From assembly GCA_002811645.1 (NCBI GenBank), contig PDIP01000010.1:69063-133062 (forward strand): a DNA stretch of 64,000 nucleotides, written 5' to 3'. Position 1 is the stretch's first letter; every line of letters starts with the position of its first letter. The position numbers and the translations under genes are program-made. The stretch is from Corallochytrium limacisporum (Eukaryota; Opisthokonta). This document shows positions 21,989-32,446 of the stretch, piece by piece. The notes beneath the pieces were generated by a model. It worked only from the letters and a program-made list of their open reading frames with translations. It was not told where the DNA came from and ran no database searches.

Positions 21989-24034
21989 ATGTCAATGTTT
22001 CCAGACAACGATCCGGGGCAGCAGAAAGCCGAGGCCCAGAGTATGGATTACGAAAGAGACTCTCCAAATACACAAGCCACCGGGATGTTGAACTCTATTT
22101 TCATGGCAGCACCTGCAGCTGGTGGATCGGGCCAGACCTTTCCTTTCAATGGAAGTGGGGTCGATGCACCTGCGGGTAAGCCATTCAGTCCTTTAGAATT
22201 TAATAATGCCCTGATCCCTCCTCAGGCAGGCCGGCCTGGACCTGAGACTCCTGGTGTTAAGGGACACTCTCCATACGGAGGTATCGTGTGGTCCCACCCC
22301 TCACAGGTAAACGAAGCCCTTCACAGACGTTCCCAAGAAGTTGACATGGCCGCGGCAGCAGCTGTTGCTGCCGCTGCTGAGGCCCCTCAGCAGACTCGTC
22401 CCGCTGCAACGACCCAGGACCCTGGGAATCCTTTTGAACAAGCGTTTGGAGCTGCTGCTAGGCATCCCATTCTGCCCCCACAGCCGGGTGCAGAGGCGCC
22501 TACTAGTCACCTGCCAATCGCGGCATCTGGAGGCCCCGTACCACCCTTCAATGAAAATTCTGGTGCCCCTCCTGGAAGTGCTGCCGGCCGTGCAACACGC
22601 CGATCCGACATCGCCAGTCATCCTGTCGAATATGGAATTGGCATGGGAGTGCCTGCTGGAACTCGAGACCCCATTCGCCGCAGTGGTCGCTCTCTGACCA
22701 TGGCCGATGTGCCGACTCCACAGCCTCAGACGTCCAGCCTGCAGCAGCGTCGACTGAGCGAGACTCAGGCGAACAATTTTGTGAAGCCACCGGATGCCCT
22801 GGTGATTCCACCAAAGAAGAGCCATGGTGATAGCACGGCGGACAACAACATGGTCGTGACGCCCAGCTGGCTTGGCGACACGTCTATCTTTAGCCCTTCG
22901 GCCTTGACTGCTATGGCAGGGTCAAAGTACAACCATAATGTACTTGACCTTGCTGGTAAGGTTATGAATGAATTGACAACCATTATTGCTTCTGGTGATT
23001 CTTCTGGTAACGACGATGCTCAGAACATGCTTCAAGGCATTGTCCAGGTCATCGACAACTCGAAGAAGAATCCCGACTGTGCTAGTCCATCCGCTCTGCG
23101 AGCCGCAGTCGCTGCTGCCAGTGTGCAAGATACTACTGCCATCTCGCTGGCGGGAACAAGCACAGCGCCTCTTCCGATTCCAGAGGCAGCTGCTGTTGCT
23201 GCATCCGAACCGCCTGCGCCGCAGGCTGTGGCTGCTCCAACTCAGCCTCAAGATGCGGAAATGCGTGAAGCAGCCGAGAGGGCCACCCCTGCGGCCCGTA
23301 TAAGTCCTCAGGAGGACGAGGAGAATCTGCTGAGGAGATCCTCTGGTGCGATTTCTGAGGCCATGCTGGCCATTCCCAAGGGCAAGCGTTCGGAGTTGGC
23401 TGTTGGTCGCACAGATTCAGATGATCGCGAAGTTGAGAGCGGAGGTGTGTCTGGCATCGGCACGCGCGAAATCAGTACTGACACGGACGGCAAATCCAAT
23501 TCTGACGAAGAACGGACCCACGCTATCGAGGATGCTGCTGATGCGCTGGCGCATTCGATGGGCATGACTCTCGGGGCGACCGTGACTGAGAATGAGATAC
23601 TGGCTCGTAAACTGAAGACGCGCAAAGAACGGCAGCAGCGCCGCCTCAAGCGTCGCATGCGAAATAGTGCCGAGTCGAACTCGCAGGCCATGTCTGTGAC
23701 TGAGGAAGGTGACAATGCGCAGTCTGAGAACCCATCTCAGCAGGATCCAGGGTTGCTCAACGAGACACCGTCTGAGCAGAAGCGCAGAGAGCAGAGAGCG
23801 AAGAGTCGTGATGCAGCCAGTCGCTGGCGTGAGAACAAGCGATTCCAACTCCAAATCTTCAAAGAGGAAAATGGCATTCTCCTTGCAGAGAACGAGTCCC
23901 TCCATCTGGAGCGCCTTCGCCTGCGAAAGGAGATCATCCAGCTGAAGGAGATGCTCTTGGAACATCGCGAGTGCAATGTCACTAAAGGCCTTATCACAAA
24001 GGCCCGCAAAACCGGATCAACCATCAAACAGTAA
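21989..24034 (+). CDS. ATF4/GCN4-like bZIP transcription factor (bZIP1)
   Basis: A 681-residue protein with one DNA-binding domain at the C terminus: basic region about 599-620 (RREQRAKSRDAASRWRENKR) and leucine zipper to about 660 (EENGILLAENESLHLERLRL and on). Spacing and the ENKR end resemble ATF4 and fungal GCN4-type factors. The asparagine that contacts DNA in nearly all bZIPs (N-x2-AA) is Ser606 here, and Trp613 sits where Cys, Ser, Tyr or Phe is usual. The first 590 residues are Ala/Pro/Gln/Ser-rich and disordered, typical of a transactivation region; acidic patches occur near 440-500. ATG 21989 is the first in frame, with a second Met at residue 3. The gene follows a 7.8-kb gene-free region, which suggests extensive control. 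Confidence 0.85.
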   Translation: MSMFPDNDPGQQKAEAQSMDYERDSPNTQATGMLNSIFMAAPAAGGSGQTFPFNGSGVDAPAGKPFSPLEFNNALIPPQAGRPGPETPGVKGHSPYGGIVWSHPSQVNEALHRRSQEVDMAAAAAVAAAAEAPQQTRPAATTQDPGNPFEQAFGAAARHPILPPQPGAEAPTSHLPIAASGGPVPPFNENSGAPPGSAAGRATRRSDIASHPVEYGIGMGVPAGTRDPIRRSGRSLTMADVPTPQPQTSSLQQRRLSETQANNFVKPPDALVIPPKKSHGDSTADNNMVVTPSWLGDTSIFSPSALTAMAGSKYNHNVLDLAGKVMNELTTIIASGDSSGNDDAQNMLQGIVQVIDNSKKNPDCASPSALRAAVAAASVQDTTAISLAGTSTAPLPIPEAAAVAASEPPAPQAVAAPTQPQDAEMREAAERATPAARISPQEDEENLLRRSSGAISEAMLAIPKGKRSELAVGRTDSDDREVESGGVSGIGTREISTDTDGKSNSDEERTHAIEDAADALAHSMGMTLGATVTENEILARKLKTRKERQQRRLKRRMRNSAESNSQAMSVTEEGDNAQSENPSQQDPGLLNETPSEQKRREQRAKSRDAASRWRENKRFQLQIFKEENGILLAENESLHLERLRLRKEIIQLKEMLLEHRECNVTKGLITKARKTGSTIKQ

Positions 24035-26600
24035 GAGCTGCAACTGAGCGGGCAGAGACCAAAGAAGCAGGGGTCTGTAGGGATTTTAGTCTTCGGTCCT
24101 CTTAGAGTTCGTAAGGCACTCTTCGTTGTGGGTTTCTGCTTTGTTTGCACATCATCCTTTATATGTCGATATGTGCTGTGGAGTCACCAACGTCTGCCCC
24201 TCCGAGGGGCTAGAAGGTGTTTGAAACAGACACTGACACCGAGGCGTCACTCGCAACCTCGCAACTGCGCCGTGCAGGCTGCTTACCAACACGTATTATG
24301 CTCGCGGGCGTCACATCCATCATCACTTTACTCTAAGGCACATTGTTTATCCAATACATCCAAAACATAACGTTTTACTTTATTAGATTGAGCGTCTAAC
24401 CTTTGCCAGAATTCCTTCGCCAGCTGTCTTAAATGTGATCACTGGCCAATATTTGCTACGCCTCTACGGCTGTAGTAGGACGACCTCCTATTTGCGGACT
24501 GTGATGGGAAGTAGAGATGCAACTGTACAGAACAGGATGGACCGACGCAGTGGCGGTAGGTATCCCCAGACTTCTTTCTTCCGTGCAACGCAACATCAAA
24601 CATCCTAATACCGACATCCAAACGGCCCTAGTCCTCCGTCCGTACGCTTTTGTTGCCCGGTAAGATTTGACAATTCTACGGCCTGCAATCGAAGCCATCC
24701 ATCTTGGTTGGACGTCGCTGGGTGCGCACCTTTAGAGCGACAATTTTGCCAATAAAGAACACGAATGGTTGTGCTACGATTCTATATTGCGTTGCATTCC
24801 GTTGTGGACCGCATTGGGAGCATCGCAACATGAAACACCATGCACATGCACAGTTCTTCCCCAACAGGTTCCTCTCGGCTACAAGACCTTTCCCCTTTCC
24901 CCCATTGCAGGATGTGAACAGGTAACCACCACTATGGAGTGGTAACGGAGGCTGCTCGACACCACCACCTGGTTCTACATACTCAAACACTCAATGCCCG
25001 GACATCCCCCTCATGAATGCAAGGAATTCCTTTCACTCTAGAGATGGCGACGCAGATCGGCGATGGCGAGCCATAGCACCTAAGGCGGAGGATGCTTGCG
25101 CATTTGCAAGTGTCGAAACGGAGAGACCCCCGGTTCGCCACCCTTTTGCCGCCTGCCCCTTTTCCCCTCCCCTCCTTTACCGGTTCCCGTTATTTACCGG
25201 CACCCCCATGAGCAGTTCAATTGCTAAATTTGGCTCAGGTTGCTCATCAGTGACACCTAACCATCCTAGGAACTCGAGGAAAGGCCCAACCGGGAGGGAG
25301 GGGGTATTAACTTTCATCGCTTCGTCGTCGTTCGTTGGTCGTAGTTGTCTGTCGGCGTCTGCGTCCGCCGCTGCGCAGCTCAGCGTTCGTGCGATGTGAT
25401 TTCGGTACGTCCCACAGTCTCGGCAGTTCGAGGAAGCAGTCAACTCTGGGTGCGGTCCTGATGTGGCTGGGTGGTGGCTACGGGTTCCGCTTGCTTTCTC
25501 GTCGCGTTCTTTGGATTTGATAAGACGGAAGAAATCCAGCTGATCACGGAGCAAGGCTCCTTGCTGTTGCAAACCAAGAACGAATTCCAAGGGAAGGATT
25601 ACCAGGTATTGTGGACCACAACTGGAATCCCCAGACCTGAAGACACAGGGGCATCCACGGGTACTCTTACACGCATGCGGAAACATGCAAGCGGGGATCT
25701 TGATTTGCAGGGTGCGTGTGGGGTAACTACATGTCCAACCCACGATTACATCACTAATACTCCCCAGCCCACTTGTTTCAGTCGTATCTCAGTGTGATAA
25801 TTCTCATCTTCGGTGTGTATTCTCATCTTCTGTGTGTATAAGTACAATCGTCATGCAGATACAGAGTTGTACCCGATAAGGTACTCAATGTACGCGTCAG
25901 AATTTCCGAACATTTCTAACAGTGCTATTTATCCCAAATATCCTCCCACTCTCGTTCTCCTCTCAGTTGTAGGTCTTTTCGCGCCTTACCTTTGCTTCTG
26001 AACGAGATTATAATATACTCCGCAATTCCCTGCCCGAAACGTAGGTGGGTACGTTGGCTGGTTTGAATTAAGTTTGACTGAATCAATAATTAAGCTTGCC
26101 AGAAAAATCAATATATTATCAATACCGTTCACCGGGGGGGGGGGTGTTCCTGTACAGTACATTCACTATAACGCATTGGGATTCTCTGCCGAGCGGGGCG
26201 TTTTAAGCGATGTTCGAGCACACTGCTGTCACCTCCCTGCCCCCCCCCTCCTCCCCCCCCCACGGGGGCTCCCCCTATGGCACACACCCGCAGACGGGCG
26301 GTCCGCTTCCGTCACGGCTTTGGCAGCTGAGTGGGCGCCTGGTAGGACGACAATGTGAGGAGGCAGCTTGTAGTGTGTACGGCGAGTTGCTGTGAGTCTC
26401 GTGTTGCCTGTCGAATTCTCCTAACCTCCCCCCGCAGCGTGTGTGCCGGTTGAGCAATTCGCTCAGACACCCATTCTCCTTTTTTAATCAGATTTGTTTG
26501 AAATATTGGCTAGCTATACAGGACAAGACATTTCATCACTTGAAGCAAGGCTGTATTCAGCGTACACATCATTGAGACAATATTTTCCAATTCAATAGAC
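24035..26600. other. Intergenic region between bZIP1 and the small mitochondrial gene
   Basis: 2.57 kb without a recognisable gene. It includes the bZIP1 3' untranslated region, a poly-G tract at 26133-26142, C-rich DNA at 26240-26265 and a motif copy at 26162-26170. Frames in 25.0-25.8 kb lack any family resemblance. Confidence 0.55.
26162..26170 (+). promoter_or_regulatory. TTCACTATA motif variant
   Basis: ACATTCACTATA, preceded by GTACAGT, 430 bp before the ATG of the 157-aa gene and just after a poly-G tract. The context CAGTACATTCA also occurs at 3813-3823. Confidence 0.4.
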
Positions 26601-27074
26601 ATGTTTCGGTTATTGGGACAACGCGTGGCCGCCTCAAAGACGCGGGTAGTAGTCCAGCGAGGTTGTGTCGCTACCCAACGCGCATCAAGACAGGCATCGA
26701 CGACGGCTTCCGGAAGACGATTGCCTGGAAATATTCCCAGTGGTGAGGAGGCTATGCGCATTCAGCAGGAGACTATTTCAAAGCTTCAGGCCCAACGGGA
26801 TGCTGCTCTGAAGGCTGCTTCTGAGAAGCCGATCGATACTCTCACGAAGCTGCAACGTGGATTCGTGGTCTTTGCCCTTGGTGTCACCTTCCTTTGGAGC
26901 ATTCAACTAGGTCGGGATTACCTGGCATTCCATGAACACAACTACAGCCTGGCAGCCGCGGCACTGAAGGAACATGAGGAGGCTGAACAGAAAGCACGGG
27001 AACGTAAAGACATTGAGACTCAGGCCTTCGCTAAACTGGTAGAGCAAGAGGCCGCTGAAGCCAGGGGTAACTAG
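26601..27074 (+). CDS. Unrecognised 157-aa mitochondrial membrane protein
   Basis: I do not recognise the family. The first 45 residues contain many Arg, Gln, Ser and Thr and almost no acid (MFRLLGQRVAASKTRVVVQR), a strong mitochondrial presequence, with a likely cleavage region near RRLPGN. A single membrane segment lies at about 91-107 (GFVVFALGVTFLWSIQL). It is flanked by charged helices: a coiled-coil-like stretch at 52-80 and a Glu/Ala-rich helix at 120-155. The topology fits a single-pass inner-membrane protein such as a respiratory-complex accessory or assembly factor, but that is inference. ATG 26601 directly starts the presequence. Tail-to-tail with MRD1, 121 bp apart. Confidence 0.75.
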   Translation: MFRLLGQRVAASKTRVVVQRGCVATQRASRQASTTASGRRLPGNIPSGEEAMRIQQETISKLQAQRDAALKAASEKPIDTLTKLQRGFVVFALGVTFLWSIQLGRDYLAFHEHNYSLAAAALKEHEEAEQKARERKDIETQAFAKLVEQEAAEARGN

Positions 27075-27195
27075 ATGATTTCTCCCTCATCCCTGTATGT
27101 ATTTTGCCGACATTACGTCACTTAAAGAAATATCATTGTTACGATCGTACTCATTTTTGGTTCTACATTTCGTTCTAAGCTAGTTTCAACGCCAG

Positions 27196-29655
27196 CTAGG
27201 GATCTTTGTGATCATCAGCGTCATCGTCGTCGTTCGAGCGTGCCATGAGACCACCCTCTTCGATCACCTGTCGGGCACGCTTACGATCTTGCGCGCTGGT
27301 ACCACTACCACTGGTCCGATAGTGCTTTCGGGTGTCCTTTCGTAGATCATCCACAGACTTCTCCTCTTTCGCCCATTCGATAACCATATGCCTTCCGTAA
27401 AAATGGGTGTTGAACAGGCTGTCATGGGCATACTTCGCATCTTCCTTGCTTACAAAGTCAGCAAAAGCAAATCCCTTGTGGGATCCGTCCATTTTCTTAG
27501 GCAGCCGGAGGGACTTGAGCTGACCAAAAGCACCGATGAGTTTCATCAGATCCCTGTGCGTAGCCTCAAAGGGAACGTTGCGAATGAGCAGCTTGGTGCC
27601 ATTGGTCAGGCCCTCGTCCCCGGGGTCTGAATCCACACCAGCCTTCTGGATGACGGACTTGGTAGTTCGATGGCTAAGCTTGAGCTCCAAAGCGTGGCCA
27701 TCCAGCTTGGATCCTTGCATGCGCTTCAGACACTCGTGGGCATCTGCTTCGTTGCGAAGAGTCACAAAACCATAGCCCATACTCAGACTCATCTGTTTCG
27801 CTTTGTCGAACTTCATCGCTACGTGAGCGTTCACAACGGGGCACGCTTGCTCCATGTGTATTCGAAGAGCATCATCATGGGTGTTGAAGTTCAGGTTCTT
27901 GACAAACAAAGTGGCCTTTACGTCCTGATCAGTCTCTTGCAAATTGGATACGGCTGCTGAAGACGCTTTCTTGCTAGTGTCTTGTTTGGTCTTGGATCCC
28001 TTGCCTGAGTGCATGGTGTCCTTCTCACTCCATAACTTGATCGGAGCCCATTCCAGGTACAGCGGTACACTTCGGAACTTCTTGTAGGCCACACTGCGGA
28101 ACGCTTTGCGAGCCTCGCTAGGTTCATGGTACTCGATAATGGCAATTGTCTTAGTAGGCGGTACCACGAGGCGCTTCAGGGATCCGTGGGCCTCAAACAT
28201 TTCCTTCATTTCCTCATCCTTCACTTCAAAAGGCAGGTTTTTCACAAGGAACGTGGTCTTGCTACGCTCCTTGACATTGTTATGGAAGGTGTCCACGCTC
28301 ACACCGTTCGCAACCAGAAAGTCCTTGGTCTGTTGAATGATCTTTGTTTCACTCAAAGCCACACGGACGGCAACATCCGCCTGCTCTGGGTTGAGAATAT
28401 CTCGCTTGTCGACTCCCATCTGGGACGCCACAGCGCTCGCAACCGTGTCTGTACGCATAAACAAAGTATTCCAGTTGAATCCCTGCCCAGCCTCCGCTTT
28501 CCTCTTCGCTGCGAGCTGCTTTTTATAGCTGCTGCCTTCCTTGGCAATTGATGCATCGTACCCTGTATCCTCCTTCTTTGGTGCCGCAGGCAAAATGTGA
28601 AGAATACGACCCTGGAAGATTGTGCCATCAAGCGCCTCATAAGCTGCAACGGCATGCTCAGGCATGACGTAAGTGACATAGGCAATTCCCTTGGACTTCT
28701 TGGTGCTAAAATCAATGGGCATGTGAACCTCTGCGACAGGCCCATACTGCTTGAACTGTGCCTCCAAGTCGCCTTCTTTGCAGCCGTAGCTAAGATTGCG
28801 GAGGAAAAGACGCCCGTGGTCAACTAGTTCTTCTTCGTCTCCAACGTGCTTGCGGGACTGCTCTACGGGTGTGTCCTCGTCAGGGTCGCCTTCTATTGCC
28901 GCGTGTTCCTCCTCGTTATCGTTGAATCCTTCTGCCGCCGCGGGCTCAGTTCTTGATGGGTGTTCCGCCGGTTTCAGTCCCGATTTTTTTCGAAGATAGG
29001 CCATATCATCCAGGTTCTGATCAGTGGCAACCTCTGGGGCTTGCTGAGCCTGCCTGCTATCGTCGGCCTCTTCGTTGTCTTCGTCCTTTGTTGTCCCTGT
29101 GTTCTCGGGCACGACATCATCATTCACCCAAGCCAGGCGCGAAGTCTTGCTGGCATGAAGATCCAGGAATTCTTTTAGCTTGGGATCATTCTCTGCCTGT
29201 CTCAGCTGCTTTTCCAGGTCTGTCATTCCCCTGGCAGAGTCCTTGTAGTCCTTTGTGGCCTGTTCCTGCTCAATCTTTTCACCTCGCTGTTCCCGGGCAT
29301 TCTTCTCCTCTAGGTAGCGGTCATGTGCTGAGGAACCTTTTGAATATTTACTCCAAGGCTTGGCCATTGCATTACTCTTCATTGGCTGTGCAAATTCCAC
29401 CTCTAATCTTGCAGTGTCCATGAAAGTTTTGTTAAAATAACGGATAGCCTCTGCTGCGTGATCTATTGATTTGAAGCCTATGAAGGCGAACCTGCGACTA
29501 CGACCGTCCCGTGTTCGCATGATCTTACAGTCTGTAATACTTCCACCGTTTTTGGAGAATTCTTCCCGTACCCTATTTTCCTCAACGTACGGGGGCAAAT
29601 TTCGCACAATGATTCGCGTGCTAGGAGCCACCGCTCCAGTGTCATTCCGAGACAT
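27196..29655 (-). CDS. MRD1: Multiple-RRM ribosome biogenesis factor MRD1/RBM19
   Basis: MRD1 (RBM19 in animals) binds pre-rRNA and is needed for early 18S rRNA processing in the small-subunit processome of the nucleolus. The 819-residue product has five RRMs in the usual order: RRM1 near residue 14 (RIIVRNLPPYVEENRVREEF), RRM2 near 280 (GRLFLRNLSYGCKEGDLEAQ), RRM3 near 470 (TFLVKNLPFEVKDEEM), RRM4 near 590 (ATLFVKNLNFNTHDDAL) and RRM5 near 700 (TKLLIRNVPFEATHRDLMKL). Acidic linkers separate RRM1 and RRM2. Five RRMs match fungal MRD1 rather than the six of animal RBM19. The first ATG is at 29655; the open frame continues 30 bp upstream without ATG. Confidence 0.94.
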   Translation of the reverse strand: MSRNDTGAVAPSTRIIVRNLPPYVEENRVREEFSKNGGSITDCKIMRTRDGRSRRFAFIGFKSIDHAAEAIRYFNKTFMDTARLEVEFAQPMKSNAMAKPWSKYSKGSSAHDRYLEEKNAREQRGEKIEQEQATKDYKDSARGMTDLEKQLRQAENDPKLKEFLDLHASKTSRLAWVNDDVVPENTGTTKDEDNEEADDSRQAQQAPEVATDQNLDDMAYLRKKSGLKPAEHPSRTEPAAAEGFNDNEEEHAAIEGDPDEDTPVEQSRKHVGDEEELVDHGRLFLRNLSYGCKEGDLEAQFKQYGPVAEVHMPIDFSTKKSKGIAYVTYVMPEHAVAAYEALDGTIFQGRILHILPAAPKKEDTGYDASIAKEGSSYKKQLAAKRKAEAGQGFNWNTLFMRTDTVASAVASQMGVDKRDILNPEQADVAVRVALSETKIIQQTKDFLVANGVSVDTFHNNVKERSKTTFLVKNLPFEVKDEEMKEMFEAHGSLKRLVVPPTKTIAIIEYHEPSEARKAFRSVAYKKFRSVPLYLEWAPIKLWSEKDTMHSGKGSKTKQDTSKKASSAAVSNLQETDQDVKATLFVKNLNFNTHDDALRIHMEQACPVVNAHVAMKFDKAKQMSLSMGYGFVTLRNEADAHECLKRMQGSKLDGHALELKLSHRTTKSVIQKAGVDSDPGDEGLTNGTKLLIRNVPFEATHRDLMKLIGAFGQLKSLRLPKKMDGSHKGFAFADFVSKEDAKYAHDSLFNTHFYGRHMVIEWAKEEKSVDDLRKDTRKHYRTSGSGTSAQDRKRARQVIEEGGLMARSNDDDDADDHKDP

Positions 29656-30053
29656 AGTATCAACCTTGCTGTCACACCTAACCACTACCGTGCCACCGTG
29701 TACTCAGCACACTTTTGACAGTAAGGATAGAATACTACTCAATGGCTTCAATTACCATTAACACACTGATGTGTCATTCTGACATACCTGAAGTGTTTTA
29801 TCGAGCAACCAAAACCCAAACCTCGCAGAGAGTCCCAATGCCCTTACCTCGCTGCAAGAAATCCACGCGGGTCTCAGGCGGGTTCCCGCTCCGCCTCCCC
29901 CGTCTCCCACAAGTTCGGTGGGGATGGGGCAAGGGGGGCGGGAGAGCAAATGTCGGTCGCTCATTCGATCCAAGGTACGGTCTATTCTAAGTGATACTAC
30001 TGTTTACTATGGTACATGTGCAAGGAGCATGTAGGTACACTCCTTGTGTCGTT
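29656..30053. other. Spacer between MRD1 and F-box gene
   Basis: A 398-bp stretch between two same-strand genes. It contains a G-rich tract near 29922-29943. No gene seen. It must hold the MRD1 promoter and the F-box 3' end. Confidence 0.5.
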
Positions 30054-31520
30054 TCAGACGTTACATACAGGATAGCGTCCAGGATCAAAGTCGAAAACAC
30101 TTATGGTCTTGTCGAAGGAGGAAGTCACTAGCAAAGCTCCGGCAACATCAATGCAAGTAATCGCACGCCGGTGAGGAGTCTTGTATGCGGCTAAGCAGTT
30201 TCCGGTGCTGGTGTCCCAGTAGCGAACGTGGCGATCAAATCCAGCAGAGAGCAGGAAAGTGCCTGAGTCATCCGTAAGAACAACTTTCCAAATTTCACCG
30301 GTGTGACCAACCATCTGCCTAATTTCCACACCATCATGACGATTCCAAAGACGCAAAGTTGTATCTTGTGAAGCAGTGATGAAGTACTTGTCCGTCATCT
30401 TCACATCACGGATACCACTGGCATGGCCCTCTAGGCGGTGTACAATAGTGTAGTCTGACCAAGACCAGACAATAGCCGTGGAATCAAAAGAACCGCTGAT
30501 GATCTGACGGTCATCATACGTCACCGCAATCACATAGTCTGAGTGTCCTTGGAGGACAGCCGTGGCCAATCCGGTTTTCACATCCCAGACGCGGAGGTTA
30601 AAGTCACAACCACCACTAACAATGGGCCGTTCTCCTTGCCAGTATACGCAAGTCACTTCAGCTTGATGTCCCTTGAGTACTACCTTTGTCTCGGCCTTCT
30701 TGAAATCCCAAACCCGCAACGTACGGTCAGACGAGCCAGTGACGAGGTATGGATAGTTGAACTGCAAACAGCACACACCACCGTCGTGTCCCTGAAATGT
30801 ACGAATACATTGCTTTTTCTTAATGTCCCAGAGCCGTACGCTGTGATCGAATGCACCGCTCAGCAGGCGACGATGGTCAAGCAATTCCACACAAAAAACA
30901 GATTTGGTATGTCCGCTGAGCGCCAGGTGCTTGTACTTCCCCTCCAACCAGTTCCTATGTAATTGTAGGTACCTGCCATAGATCTCTTTGTAGTGATAGT
31001 CATGGTCCATGTCACTCAAGTGGTCAATGTCCATCTTGGCTAGACTTTGTTGTCTCCGATTGGGTACCATCAAGGTATGCCGTTTGGTATGTGGAGCCGT
31101 TCGTTCTTTCTCCTCGCCAGCCAACTCCACAACATTGTCTGTATAGTCCTGGAGGGGCAGTCCCACGGCTCGTAGTTGACCTTCCCAAATACTGTCAGTG
31201 TCTGCACGCTTGTGCCATGTCTTTGATACTGCCGAGACAGCACATAACGTCTTGAAGTCGAGGCGCGAGAGAATGTTTGTAACCAGCTCTTGTGGAAGAT
31301 CCTTTATGAAATCCCGTTTCAGCGACTCTTCCAAGGTTGCATACAAAATGTTATGCTGCTTACTCGACAGGCAAGGTATGAGCGTCTTGAGAAAGCTGTT
31401 TTGGTCCTTTTCTGACAAAAGACAAAAGTCTGTGGCGAGCCTCTCGATCGTCGGCTCATGGTCCGTGTCCATGGCGGTCCCCGCCTGTCCGCTTTGCGGG
31501 GTAGTGTTATGTGTTATCAT
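30054..31520 (-). CDS. F-box/WD40 protein (FBXW7/Cdc4-like)
   Basis: Substrate receptor of an SCF (Skp1-cullin-F-box) ubiquitin ligase, 488 residues. The F-box is at about 69-112 (RDFIKDLPQELVTNILSRLD then the SKTWHKRAD turn), preceded by a helix typical of the dimerisation region of the Cdc4 class. Seven WD40 repeats follow from about 198, ending in WD dipeptides (SVRLWD, TLRVWD, NLRVWD, STAIVW, TLRLWN, HVRYWD), and form a beta-propeller for substrate binding. FBXW7, beta-TrCP and Met30 are all possible; the RDFIKDLP start of the F-box is closest to FBXW7, but I cannot assign an orthologue. A second Met at 31472 (MDTDHEPT) could also be the start. Head-to-head with MOZART1. Confidence 0.9.
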   Translation of the reverse strand: MITHNTTPQSGQAGTAMDTDHEPTIERLATDFCLLSEKDQNSFLKTLIPCLSSKQHNILYATLEESLKRDFIKDLPQELVTNILSRLDFKTLCAVSAVSKTWHKRADTDSIWEGQLRAVGLPLQDYTDNVVELAGEEKERTAPHTKRHTLMVPNRRQQSLAKMDIDHLSDMDHDYHYKEIYGRYLQLHRNWLEGKYKHLALSGHTKSVFCVELLDHRRLLSGAFDHSVRLWDIKKKQCIRTFQGHDGGVCCLQFNYPYLVTGSSDRTLRVWDFKKAETKVVLKGHQAEVTCVYWQGERPIVSGGCDFNLRVWDVKTGLATAVLQGHSDYVIAVTYDDRQIISGSFDSTAIVWSWSDYTIVHRLEGHASGIRDVKMTDKYFITASQDTTLRLWNRHDGVEIRQMVGHTGEIWKVVLTDDSGTFLLSAGFDRHVRYWDTSTGNCLAAYKTPHRRAITCIDVAGALLVTSSFDKTISVFDFDPGRYPVCNV

Positions 31521-32107
31521 TTAGTCAAGAACGCCATTACTGTCAAGTTTTCAATGCCTCTTTAGTCTTGCATCATTGCCAACGATATTTCACACACCTC
31601 TATGTCTTTCCCTTTGACATACCACGACGACACATACATGTCTGTCTGTGACCCCGTCCGCGGCCCTCAACTGTGTGACCCCCGGCCGCAATGGGAACGA
31701 CAAGATTGCTTTAGCTAGGAACCGGCGCAACTTACACAGGATGTGTGTCATACTGCACGGGTTTCCCCTTGGATTGGAAAACAGCTGGGAAAAATTACTG
31801 TTTTCGGAGGTAAGAAAAGCGGCCCCCGTCTCGGCGCGCGAAAGTGGCCCACCGGGCCGAAGAGGAGGGCGATACATGTCAACCTACTGGCACTCGACAT
31901 GAGTTTACCAGATGCTTCCTGCAAACGATTAATGTTCTTGAATTCGTCGGCTGTGGAGCTGAATCGGATAAGGGAGCAGGGAACCACGTTATGGGCAGGT
32001 AGTCAACTGGGTATTCGGGATAGAACTCTCCGGAGACATGATAAGTGAGATTTCGAAGCTGGTTGCAAGTTTGTGGATATGAATACTATTCCACTGGATC
32101 AAGAAGA
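31521..32107. other. Divergent intergenic region F-box/MOZART1
   Basis: 587 bp, the shortest head-to-head spacer of the window. No gene or recurrent motif recognised. Both promoters should be here. Confidence 0.5.
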
Positions 32108-32314
32108 ATGACAGACGAGAGCACTGGTACCGCTGTGACAGGGGAGGAACAGCAGATGTTCGAAACACTCTTTGAAATATCACAGCTTCTCAACACCGGC
32201 ATGGACCGAGAGCTGCTGTCAACTTGTACACAATTGATCGACACGGGTGTGAACCCTGAGGCGCTGGCTGCCGTCATCAAGGAGATTCGCCGGGAAGTCA
32301 ATCATCTTGAATAA
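32108..32314 (+). CDS. MZT1: MOZART1 (gamma-tubulin complex small subunit)
   Basis: MZT1 is a very small helical protein that binds the N termini of gamma-tubulin complex proteins and is needed to recruit gamma-tubulin rings to microtubule-organising centres. The product has 68 residues with the family core TLFEISQLLNTGMDRELLST followed by CTQLIDTGVNPEALAAVIKE, close to human and plant MZT1 (74-82 aa). The frame is open upstream to 32045, but the homologous start is MTDESTG at 32108. An AATAAA overlaps the stop codon (32311-32316). Tail-to-tail with bS6m, 132 bp apart. Such a short gene is easily missed by automatic annotation. Confidence 0.93.
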   Translation: MTDESTGTAVTGEEQQMFETLFEISQLLNTGMDRELLSTCTQLIDTGVNPEALAAVIKEIRREVNHLE

Positions 32315-32446
32315 AATGTGTGAAAACTCGAAAAAGTGCACTTCCATATAGTATGTATGTTCATGTTTCTTTATTCTCTCTATCGGTCGCTATTTATGAA
32401 ATACAGCTACCCATTTTTGGCATCAGGAATACGGCTCATCCACTCA

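Noticed and set aside
25177-25743. Open frame of 188 codons (minus) and overlapping plus-strand frames
   Set aside because: No family resemblance; cysteine-rich composition fits random sequence.
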